From: Thermodesulfatator sp.
GTDB taxonomy: Bacteria; Desulfobacterota; Thermodesulfobacteria; Thermodesulfobacteriales; Thermodesulfobacteriaceae
NCBI GenBank assembly: GCA_003978075.1
Contig: QOAM01000089.1
Coordinates: 1 to 13,082, forward strand
DNA length: 13,082 nucleotides
Direction: 5' to 3'
The first letter of the stretch is position 1. Every line of letters begins with the position of its first letter. Of this stretch, positions 1 to 6,542 are shown in pieces. The notes beneath the pieces were generated by a model. The model was not told where the DNA came from, did not search any database, and saw only the letters and a list, made by a program, of their open reading frames with translations. The position numbers were made by a program, and so were the translations under genes.

Positions 1-152
1 ATTACCCTTAAAAGGTGGGCTGTCCTGTTAACGTTATCGTTCACGCCAGTTTCCCCGCACCAGACGATTAGGCCCGCCAGGGTTTTCGTAACGGCTTCCA
101 GCGTGTACCATACGTCGTCTTTGTCGTGAAGCTTCAGGGTGACTTCCACCAT
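1..152 (-). CDS. Partial small hypothetical protein downstream of the integrase (runs off window)
   Basis: An open frame starts at an ATG at 152-150 and stays open for 50 codons to the window edge, so the C-terminus is missing. It begins MVEVTLKLHDKDDVWYTL. A strong ribosome binding site (GGAGGG, 158-163) sits just before the ATG. The start lies 15 bases after the stop codon of the integrase on the same strand, so the two are probably co-transcribed. I recognise no family in these 50 residues. The position next to an integrase suggests an accessory gene of the integrated element, but that is inference. The frame and ribosome binding site support a real gene; the function is unknown. Confidence 0.55.
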   Translation of the reverse strand, partial: MVEVTLKLHDKDDVWYTLEAVTKTLAGLIVWCGETGVNDNVNRTAHLLRV

Positions 153-167
153 CTCCGCCCTCCTTTT

Positions 168-1244
168 TTAGATTTTTTCTACCGCCCCTCGGAGGACCGA
201 GGGGTTCAAGTGTGCGTAGCGCATGGTCATGTTCACCGACTTATGGCCTAGGAGGGCCTGTATTTCCAAGATTGGAACTCCTGCCATGGCCAACCAGCTG
301 GCAAAAGTATGCCTCAAGTCGTGAATCCTTATGCTGGTCGGGAGTCCTGCTTTTTTGAGGGCTTGTTTGAAGGCCCGGCGAAACTCGCTATCTGAATGCC
401 TAAAAATCCTTTCCTCCCTTACGGGGCCTGAGCCGTTCCAGGTCTTTGCCCGATGTTGAAGGATCTTCAGGGCTTCGGGATGGAGGGGGATTCCGTAGCC
501 GTGTCTGCCCTTGGTTCTCATTGCGCGAACCAAGAGGACTCCGGTCTCCAGGTTCACGTCTCCCCAGAGGAGACGAAGGGCGTCTCCTAATCTCAGACCG
601 GTGTAGGTCAAGAAAACTAAAAGGTCACGGTATATAGGATTTATAGCCTTTTGGAGTCGTCCGAATTCTTCTTTTGTTAGATAGGTCCACCGGTCCGAAT
701 TATTCTCTTTGAGGCTTCCCAGGCCCTGGAGAGGATTCTTCTCGATGTAGCCCCACCGGACGGCCAGGCTTAAAAGGTGTCTGATGATGGACATTTCTCG
801 ATTTACGGTGGAGGGTCTAACTCCTTCCCGGAGCCTTTTCATCCTGTATTCCTCGGCTGTTTTGAGATCGATCTCTGATAGTGGGCGAGGCCCCCAGAAA
901 TGCCGAAGATGTTTTTCCCACCGATGGAGCTTGGTTTGAGGATCCCTATTCATTTTGAGGCACCAGGCGTAGTAACGAGGCCAGATGTCCTCTACGGTTA
1001 CGGAAGCGGGGTCGGTTTTCTTGAGAAGTTTATTTCGGATTTTTTCTCTTTTGACCTCAAGTTCGTGAGCTTCAGCGGCCTTCCGATCCGGGCCGATTCT
1101 TCTTACGTATGTTCGGTCCGGGAAGCGAAGGTAGACCCACCAGACGATGTGAGGCCCTTTGAGGCTGGTCCCGCAATGTTTGCACCGGTCGGCCTTGCTG
1201 GTCCATTTTCGATGGCATTTAGGGCATTCTTTTCTCAGGGCCAC
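168..1244 (-). CDS. Tyrosine recombinase / phage-type integrase with N-terminal zinc ribbon
   Basis: This is a site-specific DNA recombinase of the tyrosine (lambda Int/XerC) family, expected to catalyse integration and excision of a mobile element. The C-terminal catalytic domain (about residues 185-350) shows all expected residues: R218 in TGLRLGDALRL, K245 in RTKGRHG, H308 and R311 in HDLRHTFASW, H334 in LLGHKS, and the nucleophile Y343 in MRYAHLNP. Residues about 85-165 form the SAM-like core-binding domain. The first 25 residues carry two CxxC pairs (C7, C10, C21, C24), typical of a zinc ribbon and possibly an arm-site binding module. The start is GTG at 1244, chosen because GGGAGG lies 7 bases upstream. 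At 358 residues it is normal length and looks intact. It sits next to the 3' end of a tRNA-Lys gene, the classic position for an element that uses a tRNA as its attachment site. Confidence 0.93.
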   Translation of the reverse strand: MALRKECPKCHRKWTSKADRCKHCGTSLKGPHIVWWVYLRFPDRTYVRRIGPDRKAAEAHELEVKREKIRNKLLKKTDPASVTVEDIWPRYYAWCLKMNRDPQTKLHRWEKHLRHFWGPRPLSEIDLKTAEEYRMKRLREGVRPSTVNREMSIIRHLLSLAVRWGYIEKNPLQGLGSLKENNSDRWTYLTKEEFGRLQKAINPIYRDLLVFLTYTGLRLGDALRLLWGDVNLETGVLLVRAMRTKGRHGYGIPLHPEALKILQHRAKTWNGSGPVREERIFRHSDSEFRRAFKQALKKAGLPTSIRIHDLRHTFASWLAMAGVPILEIQALLGHKSVNMTMRYAHLNPSVLRGAVEKI

Positions 1245-1265
1245 CTTTTTGCCTCCCTGGGGATT

Positions 1266-1295
1266 TTTTTAGGAAAGGTAGCCCCGAGATGTCAA
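1266..1295 (-). promoter_or_regulatory. Probable sigma70-type promoter of the integrase
   Basis: On the minus strand a perfect TTGACA (-35, 1290-1295) is followed after 18 bases by TAAAAA (-10, 1266-1271). Transcription would start near 1259, giving a leader of only about 15 bases that contains the integrase ribosome binding site. The -10 matches four of six consensus positions. It lies between the tRNA-Lys and the integrase, so the integrase need not depend on read-through from the tRNA. Confidence 0.5.
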
Positions 1296-1300
1296 AACCT

Positions 1301-1360
1301 ATCAGGAGTTATCAGAAGTGATTACCAGGATGCGGAATGAGGACCAAAAATGAGAACCAA
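1301..1360. repeat. Two sets of short direct repeats, candidate integrase arm-type sites
   Basis: Set 1 is a tandem 10-base repeat, ATCAGGAGTT (1301-1310) and ATCAGAAGTG (1311-1320), matching at 8 of 10 positions. Set 2 is AATGAGGACCAA (1336-1347) and AATGAGAACCAA (1349-1360), matching at 11 of 12 with a 13-base period. Both sit between the tRNA 3' end (likely attachment core) and the integrase gene, where arm-type recombinase sites are usually found. The repeats are directly visible; the role is inferred. Confidence 0.4.
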
Positions 1361-1392
1361 GTTTTGGGGTGTCTAGAAACCCTTGATTTTAC

Positions 1393-1466
1393 TGGGCCGC
1401 CCAGGACTCGAACCTGGAACCTATGGATTAAGAGTCCATTGCTCTACCAAATTGAGCTAGCGGCCC
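1393..1466 (-). tRNA. tRNA-Lys (anticodon CTT)
   Basis: The minus strand folds into a full cloverleaf. The acceptor stem GGGCCGC (5' end at 1466) pairs with GCGGCCC (1394-1400); D stem GCTC/GAGC; anticodon stem ATGGA/TCCAT with loop CTCTTAA, giving anticodon CTT (reads AAG, lysine); T arm CCAGG-TTCGAGT-CCTGG; discriminator A at 1393. No CCA follows (the next bases are GTA), unlike the tRNA-Asp and tRNA-Val genes in this window. The 3' end faces the integrase, so this tRNA is the likely attachment site. It has its own promoter at 1476-1503. Confidence 0.97.
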
Positions 1467-1475
1467 ACCGTCTCT

Positions 1476-1503
1476 AAATTAACACTACCCCCAAGACTGT
1501 CAA
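1476..1503 (-). promoter_or_regulatory. Promoter of tRNA-Lys
   Basis: On the minus strand a consensus TTGACA (1498-1503) is followed after 16 bases by TAATTT (1476-1481), about 10 bases before the tRNA 5' end. The -35 box overlaps the stop codon of the cobA-hemD fusion gene (1500-1502), so the tRNA promoter starts inside the end of the upstream operon. The same -35 and -10 hexamers occur in front of tRNA-Val (6628-6656). Confidence 0.7.
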
Positions 1504-3002
1504 GCAAAATATTTTCGGATGGCCTCCACGAGCCCAGGGATGGTGTATTCCCGAGCCTCGATGTGGGGAGGATGGCCCAACTCCCGCAGGGTGGCGCTAG
1601 TGACAGGACCGATGGAGGCCAAAAGTACCTCCTCCGGAAGCTCTCGATCTCCTAAGAGCCTGAAAAAGTTTCGGGCCGTAGAAGAGCTGGTAAAAGTCAC
1701 CAGATCTATCCCCCGGGAAAGGGCTTCTTCTAGCAACTTCCGCGATTCCTCGGGAAGCACCGTGCGATAAGCCGGAACCACCTCCACCTCCGCCCCCATC
1801 TTGCGCAGACTTTCCGGGAGAATCTCCCGGGCCTCCTCCGCTCGAGGAAGAAGAATCTTTTTTCCACGCAGATCCTCGCGGGAAAAGGCCTCGATTAGCC
1901 CTTCGGCCCGATATTCTCGGGGTAAGAGATCCGGAAAAAGCCCTATCTCCCTCAAGGCCTTCCCGGTGGCCGCTCCGATCACCGCAAGCCGTACCTGAGC
2001 AAGGGCCCGGACATCCTTCCTCAGGGCGAAAAGCCTTTCCCGGAAAAAACGCACCGCGTTCTGAGAGGTAAAAATCAGCCAATCGAACTTTTCCAGACAT
2101 TTGAGGGCTTGGTCCAGGGGCTTAAAACTTTCCGGGGGGACGATCTTGATAGTAGGGATCTCAAGCACCTCGGCCCCCAAAGCCTCCAGGGCCTCGGTGA
2201 GGCGGCTAGCCTGTTCCCGGGTGCGGGTTACCATCACCCGGCGACCGAAAAGGGGGCGGTTATCAAACCAGCGAAATTTCTCCCGCAGACGGGCCACCTC
2301 TCCCACCAGGATAATGGCCGGGGCCGAAAGGCCGGCCCGCTGCACCTCCTCCACGATGGTGGAAAGAGTACCGGTGGCCACCCGCTGGCGAGGAGTGGCC
2401 CCCCACTGGACTACAGCCACCGGAGTCTCCGGAGCGCGACCGTAGCGCAGGAGATTTTCGCAGATCCGGGGAAGATTTTTCATCCCCATGAGAAAGATCA
2501 GGGTGCCGATACGGGAAAGGGCCTCCCAATCGATGGCCGACTCCTTCTTGCCCTCGGCCTCGTGACCGGTTACTAAAGCCAGAGTGGAGGTGAAACGGCG
2601 GTGGGTCACCGGGATTCCGGCGTAAGCCGGGGCCGCAAAGGCCGAGGTCACCCCCGGGACCACCTCAAAGGGGATGTCGTGCTCAAGTAAGGCCTCGATC
2701 TCCTCCCCGCCTCGTCCGAAGACAAAAGGATCCCCTCCCTTGAGACGGACCACCGTTTTCCCTTCTAAGGCCTTTTCTACCAAGAGACGATTAATGCCCT
2801 CCTGGGAGAGGGTATGGTGGCCGCCCTTCTTGCCCACATAGATCTTTTCCGCGCTCTCCGGGACATGAGAAAGAAGACGAGGATTGGCCAGATAGTCGTA
2901 GATAACTACCTGAGCCCGGGAAAGCGCCTTAAGACCTTTCAGAGTGATGAGTCCCGGATCCCCTGGACCGGCCCCTACCAGATAAACCTTTCCTTTTTTC
3001 AC
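1500..3002 (-). CDS. cobA-hemD: Uroporphyrinogen-III C-methyltransferase / uroporphyrinogen-III synthase fusion (CobA-HemD)
   Basis: This is a two-domain tetrapyrrole enzyme of 500 residues. Residues 1 to about 245 are an S-adenosylmethionine uroporphyrinogen-III methyltransferase, shown by VGAGPGDPGLITLKG (9-23), VVRLKGGDPFVFGRGGEE (84-101) and VVPGVTSAFAAPAYAGIPVTHR (114-135). It makes precorrin-2 for siroheme, cobalamin or heme by the siroheme route. Residues from about 251 on are uroporphyrinogen-III synthase, which cyclises hydroxymethylbilane, beginning LFGRRVMVTRTREQASRL and containing the typical DWLIFTSQNAVRFF and DLVTFTSSSTARNF segments. The start is GTG at 3002, overlapping the hemC stop as GTGA (4-base overlap), which indicates translational coupling. 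Hydroxymethylbilane made by HemC would pass directly to this enzyme. I see no clear terminator after the gene; the tRNA-Lys promoter begins at its stop codon. Confidence 0.95.
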   Translation of the reverse strand: MKKGKVYLVGAGPGDPGLITLKGLKALSRAQVVIYDYLANPRLLSHVPESAEKIYVGKKGGHHTLSQEGINRLLVEKALEGKTVVRLKGGDPFVFGRGGEEIEALLEHDIPFEVVPGVTSAFAAPAYAGIPVTHRRFTSTLALVTGHEAEGKKESAIDWEALSRIGTLIFLMGMKNLPRICENLLRYGRAPETPVAVVQWGATPRQRVATGTLSTIVEEVQRAGLSAPAIILVGEVARLREKFRWFDNRPLFGRRVMVTRTREQASRLTEALEALGAEVLEIPTIKIVPPESFKPLDQALKCLEKFDWLIFTSQNAVRFFRERLFALRKDVRALAQVRLAVIGAATGKALREIGLFPDLLPREYRAEGLIEAFSREDLRGKKILLPRAEEAREILPESLRKMGAEVEVVPAYRTVLPEESRKLLEEALSRGIDLVTFTSSSTARNFFRLLGDRELPEEVLLASIGPVTSATLRELGHPPHIEAREYTIPGLVEAIRKYFA

Positions 3003-3919
3003 GAAAGAAGCTCCGCGAGAATTTGTTCTCCCCCCTGGGAGAGGAGATCTTCAGCTAGGGTCCTTCCTAGGGTTTCGGCCTTCCGGGGATCTCCCTCCCG
3101 TACGGCACGATAAAAGCGCCGTCCCTCGGGATCAGCGATAAATCCCCAAATCTCTAAAAGACCGTTCCTGAGCCGAGCGTGGGCCGCAAGAGGTACCTGG
3201 CAGCCTCCTTCCAGGCGCCGCAAAAAGGCCCTTTCAGCCCGGGCACAAAGGGAGGTCTCTTCGTGGTTGAGAGGTGCTAGGAGACCTGCAAGGTCTTTAT
3301 CCCCCTCCCGGGCCTCCACCGCCAGGATTCCCTGCCCCACCGCCGGCAAAAACTCCTCCACCGGAAGCGGGGTTCGCTCTACACTCACCCCTAGACGGCG
3401 AAGCCCGGCCTCAGCTAAAAGGATAGCCTCGTATTGCCCTTCGAAGAGCTTGCGCAAGCGGGTATCCACATTCCCGCGCAAGGGGAGTATTTCAAGATCC
3501 GGACGCCGATGGCGCAACTGAGCCGCCCGGCGTAGACTACTGGTACCCACCCGGGCCCCGTGCGGAAGATCTGCAAGCCCTCCGTCTACCCGGCTCACCA
3601 AGGTATCCCGCGGATCTTCCCGCGGAGGAAAGGCCGCAAGATAGAGGCCCTCCGGAAGCTCCGAAGGCACGTCCTTCAGACTGTGCACGGCAAAGTCTAT
3701 GTCTCTCCGGAGAAGGGCCTCCTCGATCTCTTTCACGAAAAGGCCCTTACCCCCGATACGGGCCAGAGGAACATCCTGGATCTTATCTCCCTTGGTCTTA
3801 AGGATTACCGTCTCGAAATGAACTTCTGGAAAGTACTCCTTAAGGCGGGAAAGAACCCACTCCGTCTGTCTTAGGGCCAGTTTGCTTCCGCGGGTACCGA
3901 CCCGGAAGACCTTTTTCAT
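2999..3919 (-). CDS. hemC: Hydroxymethylbilane synthase (porphobilinogen deaminase)
   Basis: Condenses four porphobilinogen molecules into hydroxymethylbilane in the cytoplasm. The N-terminal RVGTRGSKLALRQTEWV (6-22) is family-typical. The catalytic aspartate is D83 in AVHSLKDVPSELPEG, the segment VGTSSLRRAAQLR (124-136) lies in the substrate-binding region, and the dipyrromethane cofactor cysteine is C240 in LEGGCQVPLAAHA. The 306 residues match normal family length. The ATG (3919-3917) overlaps the stop of the FmdB-like gene upstream as TAATG, with no good ribosome binding site of its own, so translation probably depends on coupling. Its 3' end overlaps the cobA-hemD fusion by 4 bases, placing two successive pathway steps together. 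Confidence 0.97.
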   Translation of the reverse strand: MKKVFRVGTRGSKLALRQTEWVLSRLKEYFPEVHFETVILKTKGDKIQDVPLARIGGKGLFVKEIEEALLRRDIDFAVHSLKDVPSELPEGLYLAAFPPREDPRDTLVSRVDGGLADLPHGARVGTSSLRRAAQLRHRRPDLEILPLRGNVDTRLRKLFEGQYEAILLAEAGLRRLGVSVERTPLPVEEFLPAVGQGILAVEAREGDKDLAGLLAPLNHEETSLCARAERAFLRRLEGGCQVPLAAHARLRNGLLEIWGFIADPEGRRFYRAVREGDPRKAETLGRTLAEDLLSQGGEQILAELLS

Positions 3920-4140
3920 TAATGGCAGGTGCTACAGGTCCCGCCGCTACAGCCGCTGCAACCGCCAGAAGGCCCGGAGGAGCCTACGAAGCGGCTTCCG
4001 CTCTTAAACCCGAAGGCAGACATAAGCCGCCGCACCCGTTCGCTTCCACACTTGCGACACTTCACACCTTCTATGGAACCGAAAACCAGTTCCTCGAAGG
4101 TCTCCCCGCAGGCCTCGCACTCGAACTCATAAATAGGCAT
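3919..4140 (-). CDS. FmdB-family small zinc ribbon protein
   Basis: A 73-residue protein of the FmdB putative regulatory family. It begins MPIYEFECEACGETFEEL and has two CxxC knuckles (C8/C11 and C28/C31) that should bind one zinc. The C-terminal tail is rich in Gly, Ser and Cys, with C61, C64, C69 and C72 just before the final His; such tails are common in the family. Biochemical function is poorly known; the name comes from an old link to formamidase and amidase genes. The ATG at 4140 has GGGAGG six bases upstream and overlaps the preceding gene by 14 bases. It shares one base with the hemC start, so it may be structurally needed for hemC translation. Family call is firm, role unknown. Confidence 0.88.
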   Translation of the reverse strand: MPIYEFECEACGETFEELVFGSIEGVKCRKCGSERVRRLMSAFGFKSGSRFVGSSGPSGGCSGCSGGTCSTCH

Positions 4141-5089
4141 CCTCGCCCTCCCACATCTCTACCACCGCCCCATAGAGGAGCGGGATGAGGATCTCGTGAT
4201 GACCGGTAATACTATAACCCTTCCCGCCGGAAAGGGTAGGTCGGTGAACCACATTCGTAAGCGGCCGATAGTGCCGAATAAAGTCCAGATTGGCGGTCAC
4301 GAAACGCTCCACCCGATAGCCTAGATTGCGCACCGCAGAAAGGGCCTTAAGGAAGACCTCCGGGAGAATGACCGCCGAGCCGGAAAGGATAAAGACCCCC
4401 CCTTCAAGCTCTGAGATCAGACGGCAAAAGATCTGAAAATCAAGGTAGGTAGCCTGGCCGATGGCCGCTCCATCAGCCGAAGGATGAATATGCACAATGT
4501 CGGTGCCCAAGGCTACATGCACGGTGAGCGGTACCCCGAGCTCGTAGGCCCGGGCGAAGAGACTGAGGTGCTTGTAAGGAAAATCCGACTCGGCCAGGAG
4601 TTTCCCCAGGGCCCGACCCAGGCCTCCTTCTTGGCCCCCCTGACGAGCGGCCTCATTAAGGAGTTCTCCGGTCTCCCGGGCAGCCCCAAAGCTTCCGTCG
4701 CGCAAGGCCTGAGCCACGTCCTCAGAGGTGTTCCCGCACATGGCCAGTTCCGCATCGTGCACCATAGAGGCCCCGTTAGTGGAAAGGGCGGTGATAAGCC
4801 CCCTTTCCATAAGCTCCAGGAGATAAGGGGAGGCCCCTACCTTGATCACATGGGCCCCGAAAGCCCAGATCACCGGACGACCTGCCTTGCGGGCCCGAAC
4901 TATCTCCCGGGCCAAATCCAGAAGATCCCGGGCTGCAAGCTCCCGGGGAAGACTTTTTAAAAATTCACGAAAGGTGGCCCCGGGGCCCAAGGGGCGGCCC
5001 AGTTTCTCCACAGAAACCTTACTCGGGCGTTCGAAAAGGCTATAGGTGCGCAGGCCCTTAAAAGAGAGGGGCTCAGGAGGTTTCCCCAA
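4127..5089 (-). CDS. Conserved protein of unknown function, translationally coupled to gmhA
   Basis: I place the start at a TTG (5089-5087), giving 320 residues. GAGGAGG lies six bases upstream, and the longer frame reaching back to 5254 would overlap gmhA by 182 bases. With this start the overlap with gmhA is 17 bases. No named enzyme family is recognised with confidence. Strongly patterned segments suggest an enzyme: WAFGAHVIKVG (75-85), NGASMVHDAEL (105-115), TSEDVAQAL (121-129), a His-rich HVALGTDIVHIHPSADGAAIG (191-211), LSGSAVILPEVFLKAL (235-250), HYRPLTNVVHRP (273-284) and GHHEIL (296-301). No signal peptide or membrane segment is visible. Similar proteins, annotated hypothetical or loosely as deoxyhypusine-synthase-like, come to mind from memory, but the catalytic motifs of that enzyme are not obvious here. 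Coupling to gmhA hints at sugar phosphate or envelope metabolism; that is inference. Confidence 0.85.
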   Translation of the reverse strand: MGKPPEPLSFKGLRTYSLFERPSKVSVEKLGRPLGPGATFREFLKSLPRELAARDLLDLAREIVRARKAGRPVIWAFGAHVIKVGASPYLLELMERGLITALSTNGASMVHDAELAMCGNTSEDVAQALRDGSFGAARETGELLNEAARQGGQEGGLGRALGKLLAESDFPYKHLSLFARAYELGVPLTVHVALGTDIVHIHPSADGAAIGQATYLDFQIFCRLISELEGGVFILSGSAVILPEVFLKALSAVRNLGYRVERFVTANLDFIRHYRPLTNVVHRPTLSGGKGYSITGHHEILIPLLYGAVVEMWEGEDAYL

Positions 5090-5651
5090 AACAGGCCTCC
5101 TCAAGGAGCTCGGCAAAGGTATGCAAAAAAAGGAGATGGCCCTCTTGGATACGCGGGGTCTCCCGAGAAGGTACGAGGAGCACCAGGTCGCAGACCTCGG
5201 GGAGCCTTCCCCCGTCACCCCCTCCCAGGCCCACGGTGTAGAGACCGAGCTCACGGGCCCGGGAAAGGGCCCGAATCACGTTGGCCGAGCGGCCGCTGGT
5301 GCTGATCCCCAAGGCCACATCCCCAGGACGGCCCAGGGCCTCGATCTGCTTGACAAAAACAAGCTCAAAGGAGTAGTCGTTTCCTACGGCGGTGAGGATG
5401 GAGGTGTCGGTGGTCAGAGCCAGGGCCGGAAGGGGGGACCGCTCCCGCTGAAAACGGTTGACCAGTTCTGCAGCCAGGTGCTGGGCGTCGGCCGCGCTTC
5501 CCCCGTTTCCGAAAATAAGCAGTTTCCCTCCTCGAGCAAAACACTCCCGAGTAGTAGTTACCAAGGAGAGAATTTTTTCGGCTTCCCTTTCTATAAAGGC
5601 CCGGGTGGCCTGGTGAGAGGCCTCGAGGATCCGGGCTAAGCGTTCCCTCAT
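5073..5651 (-). CDS. gmhA: D-sedoheptulose-7-phosphate isomerase (SIS domain, GmhA type)
   Basis: A 192-residue SIS-domain sugar isomerase, expected to convert sedoheptulose 7-phosphate to D-glycero-D-manno-heptose 7-phosphate, the first step to ADP-heptose for the lipopolysaccharide core. Diagnostic segments are LLIFGNGGSAADAQHLAAEL (44-63), TTDTSILTAVGNDY (80-93), GISTSGRSANVI (115-126) and TPRIQEGHLLFLH (165-177). H58, E62, Q169 and H177 have the same spacing as the metal-site residues I recall for E. coli GmhA. The ATG at 5651 has GGAGG upstream and overlaps the stop of the YdcF-like gene as ATGA. Relatives such as DiaA share the SIS fold, but the metal-site residues favour GmhA. No other heptose genes (rfaE/hldE, gmhB) are in the window. 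Confidence 0.92.
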   Translation of the reverse strand: MRERLARILEASHQATRAFIEREAEKILSLVTTTRECFARGGKLLIFGNGGSAADAQHLAAELVNRFQRERSPLPALALTTDTSILTAVGNDYSFELVFVKQIEALGRPGDVALGISTSGRSANVIRALSRARELGLYTVGLGGGDGGRLPEVCDLVLLVPSRETPRIQEGHLLFLHTFAELLEEACFGETS

Positions 5652-6424
5652 CTTCCCCTCCTCCAGAGAAGATCACGCAGGTGATAAAAGATAAGCCCCA
5701 GATACTCGTGCACGGCCTCGTCGGTGATTTCCAGATACACCGGATCCGGCAGGAGGTAAAGAACATGAAAGGGCCGAAAACGGCTCTGATGAGAGAGATA
5801 CACCGCCGGATAGGGAATAGGCTCAAGGCCTGCCCTCCGAAAGAGATAAAGGGTCCGCCGGAGATGATGGGCGCTAGTAATAATTACAAAGCGCTTTCGG
5901 GAAAGTTTAGTTTTTAAGGCCTCCACACTGGAAATGGTATCCCGAGGGGTGTCTAGAAATTCTGCCTCCACCCCGAATTCCCGGGAAAGTTCTGCCAGAT
6001 AAACACTTCCCGGTCCCTCCCAAGATCCACCCACCACCAAAAGGTGTGCCTTGGGAAGGGCCTTCTTGAGCCTCACGGCTGCAAGCCAGCGGGCCAGAGT
6101 CTCTCTGCTAAAACGTTCTTCGAGATAGAGCCCGGGGGCCCCGTAAATGCGCGCCGGGAGGACTACCAGATAGTCCACCCCCCGCAGGGTCTCTATCGGA
6201 GGACGCTCTAAGCCCGCCTCCAGCGGCTGCAACAGAAAATAGGGCAGGAAGGGGGTGCTGGCCAGGTAATAAAGAAAAAGGGCCATGAAAAGAAAGGCCC
6301 GGCGCCGTCCCCGCCGTTTTCCCCAAAGGGCATAAACGCTCACCCCTAAAAGGAGGAGAAAGACCAGACCAGAGGGATAAAGGAGATAAAGAAAGATCTT
6401 TTTGAGAAGAAAACCGATAGGCAT
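5648..6424 (-). CDS. ElyC/SanA/YdcF-family (DUF218) membrane protein
   Basis: A 258-residue protein with two predicted N-terminal membrane segments (about 10-32 and 43-61) followed by a DUF218 domain. N-terminal pattern FLLKKIFLYLLYPSGLVFL and the second helix ending in LLQPLE resemble E. coli ElyC, a factor linked to peptidoglycan and envelope biogenesis. DUF218 signatures are DYLVVLP (84-90), HLLVVGGS (127-134), DTISSVEAL (162-170) and IITSAHHLRRTLYLFRRAGL (181-200). The first glycine-rich loop (usually VVLGGG) reads VVLPARIY, a departure from the family. The ATG at 6424 lies only 11 bases after the CCA of tRNA-Asp and has no recognisable ribosome binding site, yet it fits the ElyC N-terminus. 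It overlaps gmhA by 4 bases (ATGA), consistent with a shared envelope role. Confidence 0.85.
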   Translation of the reverse strand: MPIGFLLKKIFLYLLYPSGLVFLLLLGVSVYALWGKRRGRRRAFLFMALFLYYLASTPFLPYFLLQPLEAGLERPPIETLRGVDYLVVLPARIYGAPGLYLEERFSRETLARWLAAVRLKKALPKAHLLVVGGSWEGPGSVYLAELSREFGVEAEFLDTPRDTISSVEALKTKLSRKRFVIITSAHHLRRTLYLFRRAGLEPIPYPAVYLSHQSRFRPFHVLYLLPDPVYLEITDEAVHEYLGLIFYHLRDLLWRRGR

Positions 6425-6435
6425 TCTAAAAAATT

Positions 6436-6513
6436 TGGCGGGGCTGACGGGACTTGAACCCGCGACCTCCGGCGTGACAGGCCGGCGTTCTAACCGTGCT
6501 GAACTACAGCCCC
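6436..6513 (-). tRNA. tRNA-Asp (anticodon GTC)
   Basis: Cloverleaf on the minus strand: acceptor GGGGCTG (6507-6513) with CAGCCCC (6440-6446); D stem GTTC/GAAC; anticodon stem CCGGC/GCCGG with loop CTGTCAC, giving GTC for aspartate; T arm GCGGG-TTCAAGT-CCCGT; discriminator G. The 3' CCA is encoded (6436-6438). It follows tRNA-Val after 29 bases with no promoter of its own visible, and it is followed directly by the YdcF-like gene. Confidence 0.97.
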
Positions 6514-6542
6514 GCCGGCGGTTCTATCTTAAACCCTTTTCC

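Noticed and set aside
446..1340. Plus-strand open frames opposite the integrase, and similar frames opposite the other genes
   Set aside because: They lie antisense to well-supported genes, lack ribosome binding sites and recognisable motifs, and are best explained by GC-rich codon use.
1340..1385. Rho-independent terminator for tRNA-Lys around GGGT-CTAGA-ACCC
   Set aside because: Only four solid base pairs with a mismatch and no T run in the direction of transcription.
5090..5254. Longer N-terminus (55 extra residues) for the unknown gene next to gmhA
   Set aside because: It would lie wholly inside gmhA in another frame, has unconserved-looking sequence, and a TTG with an excellent ribosome binding site exists at 5089.
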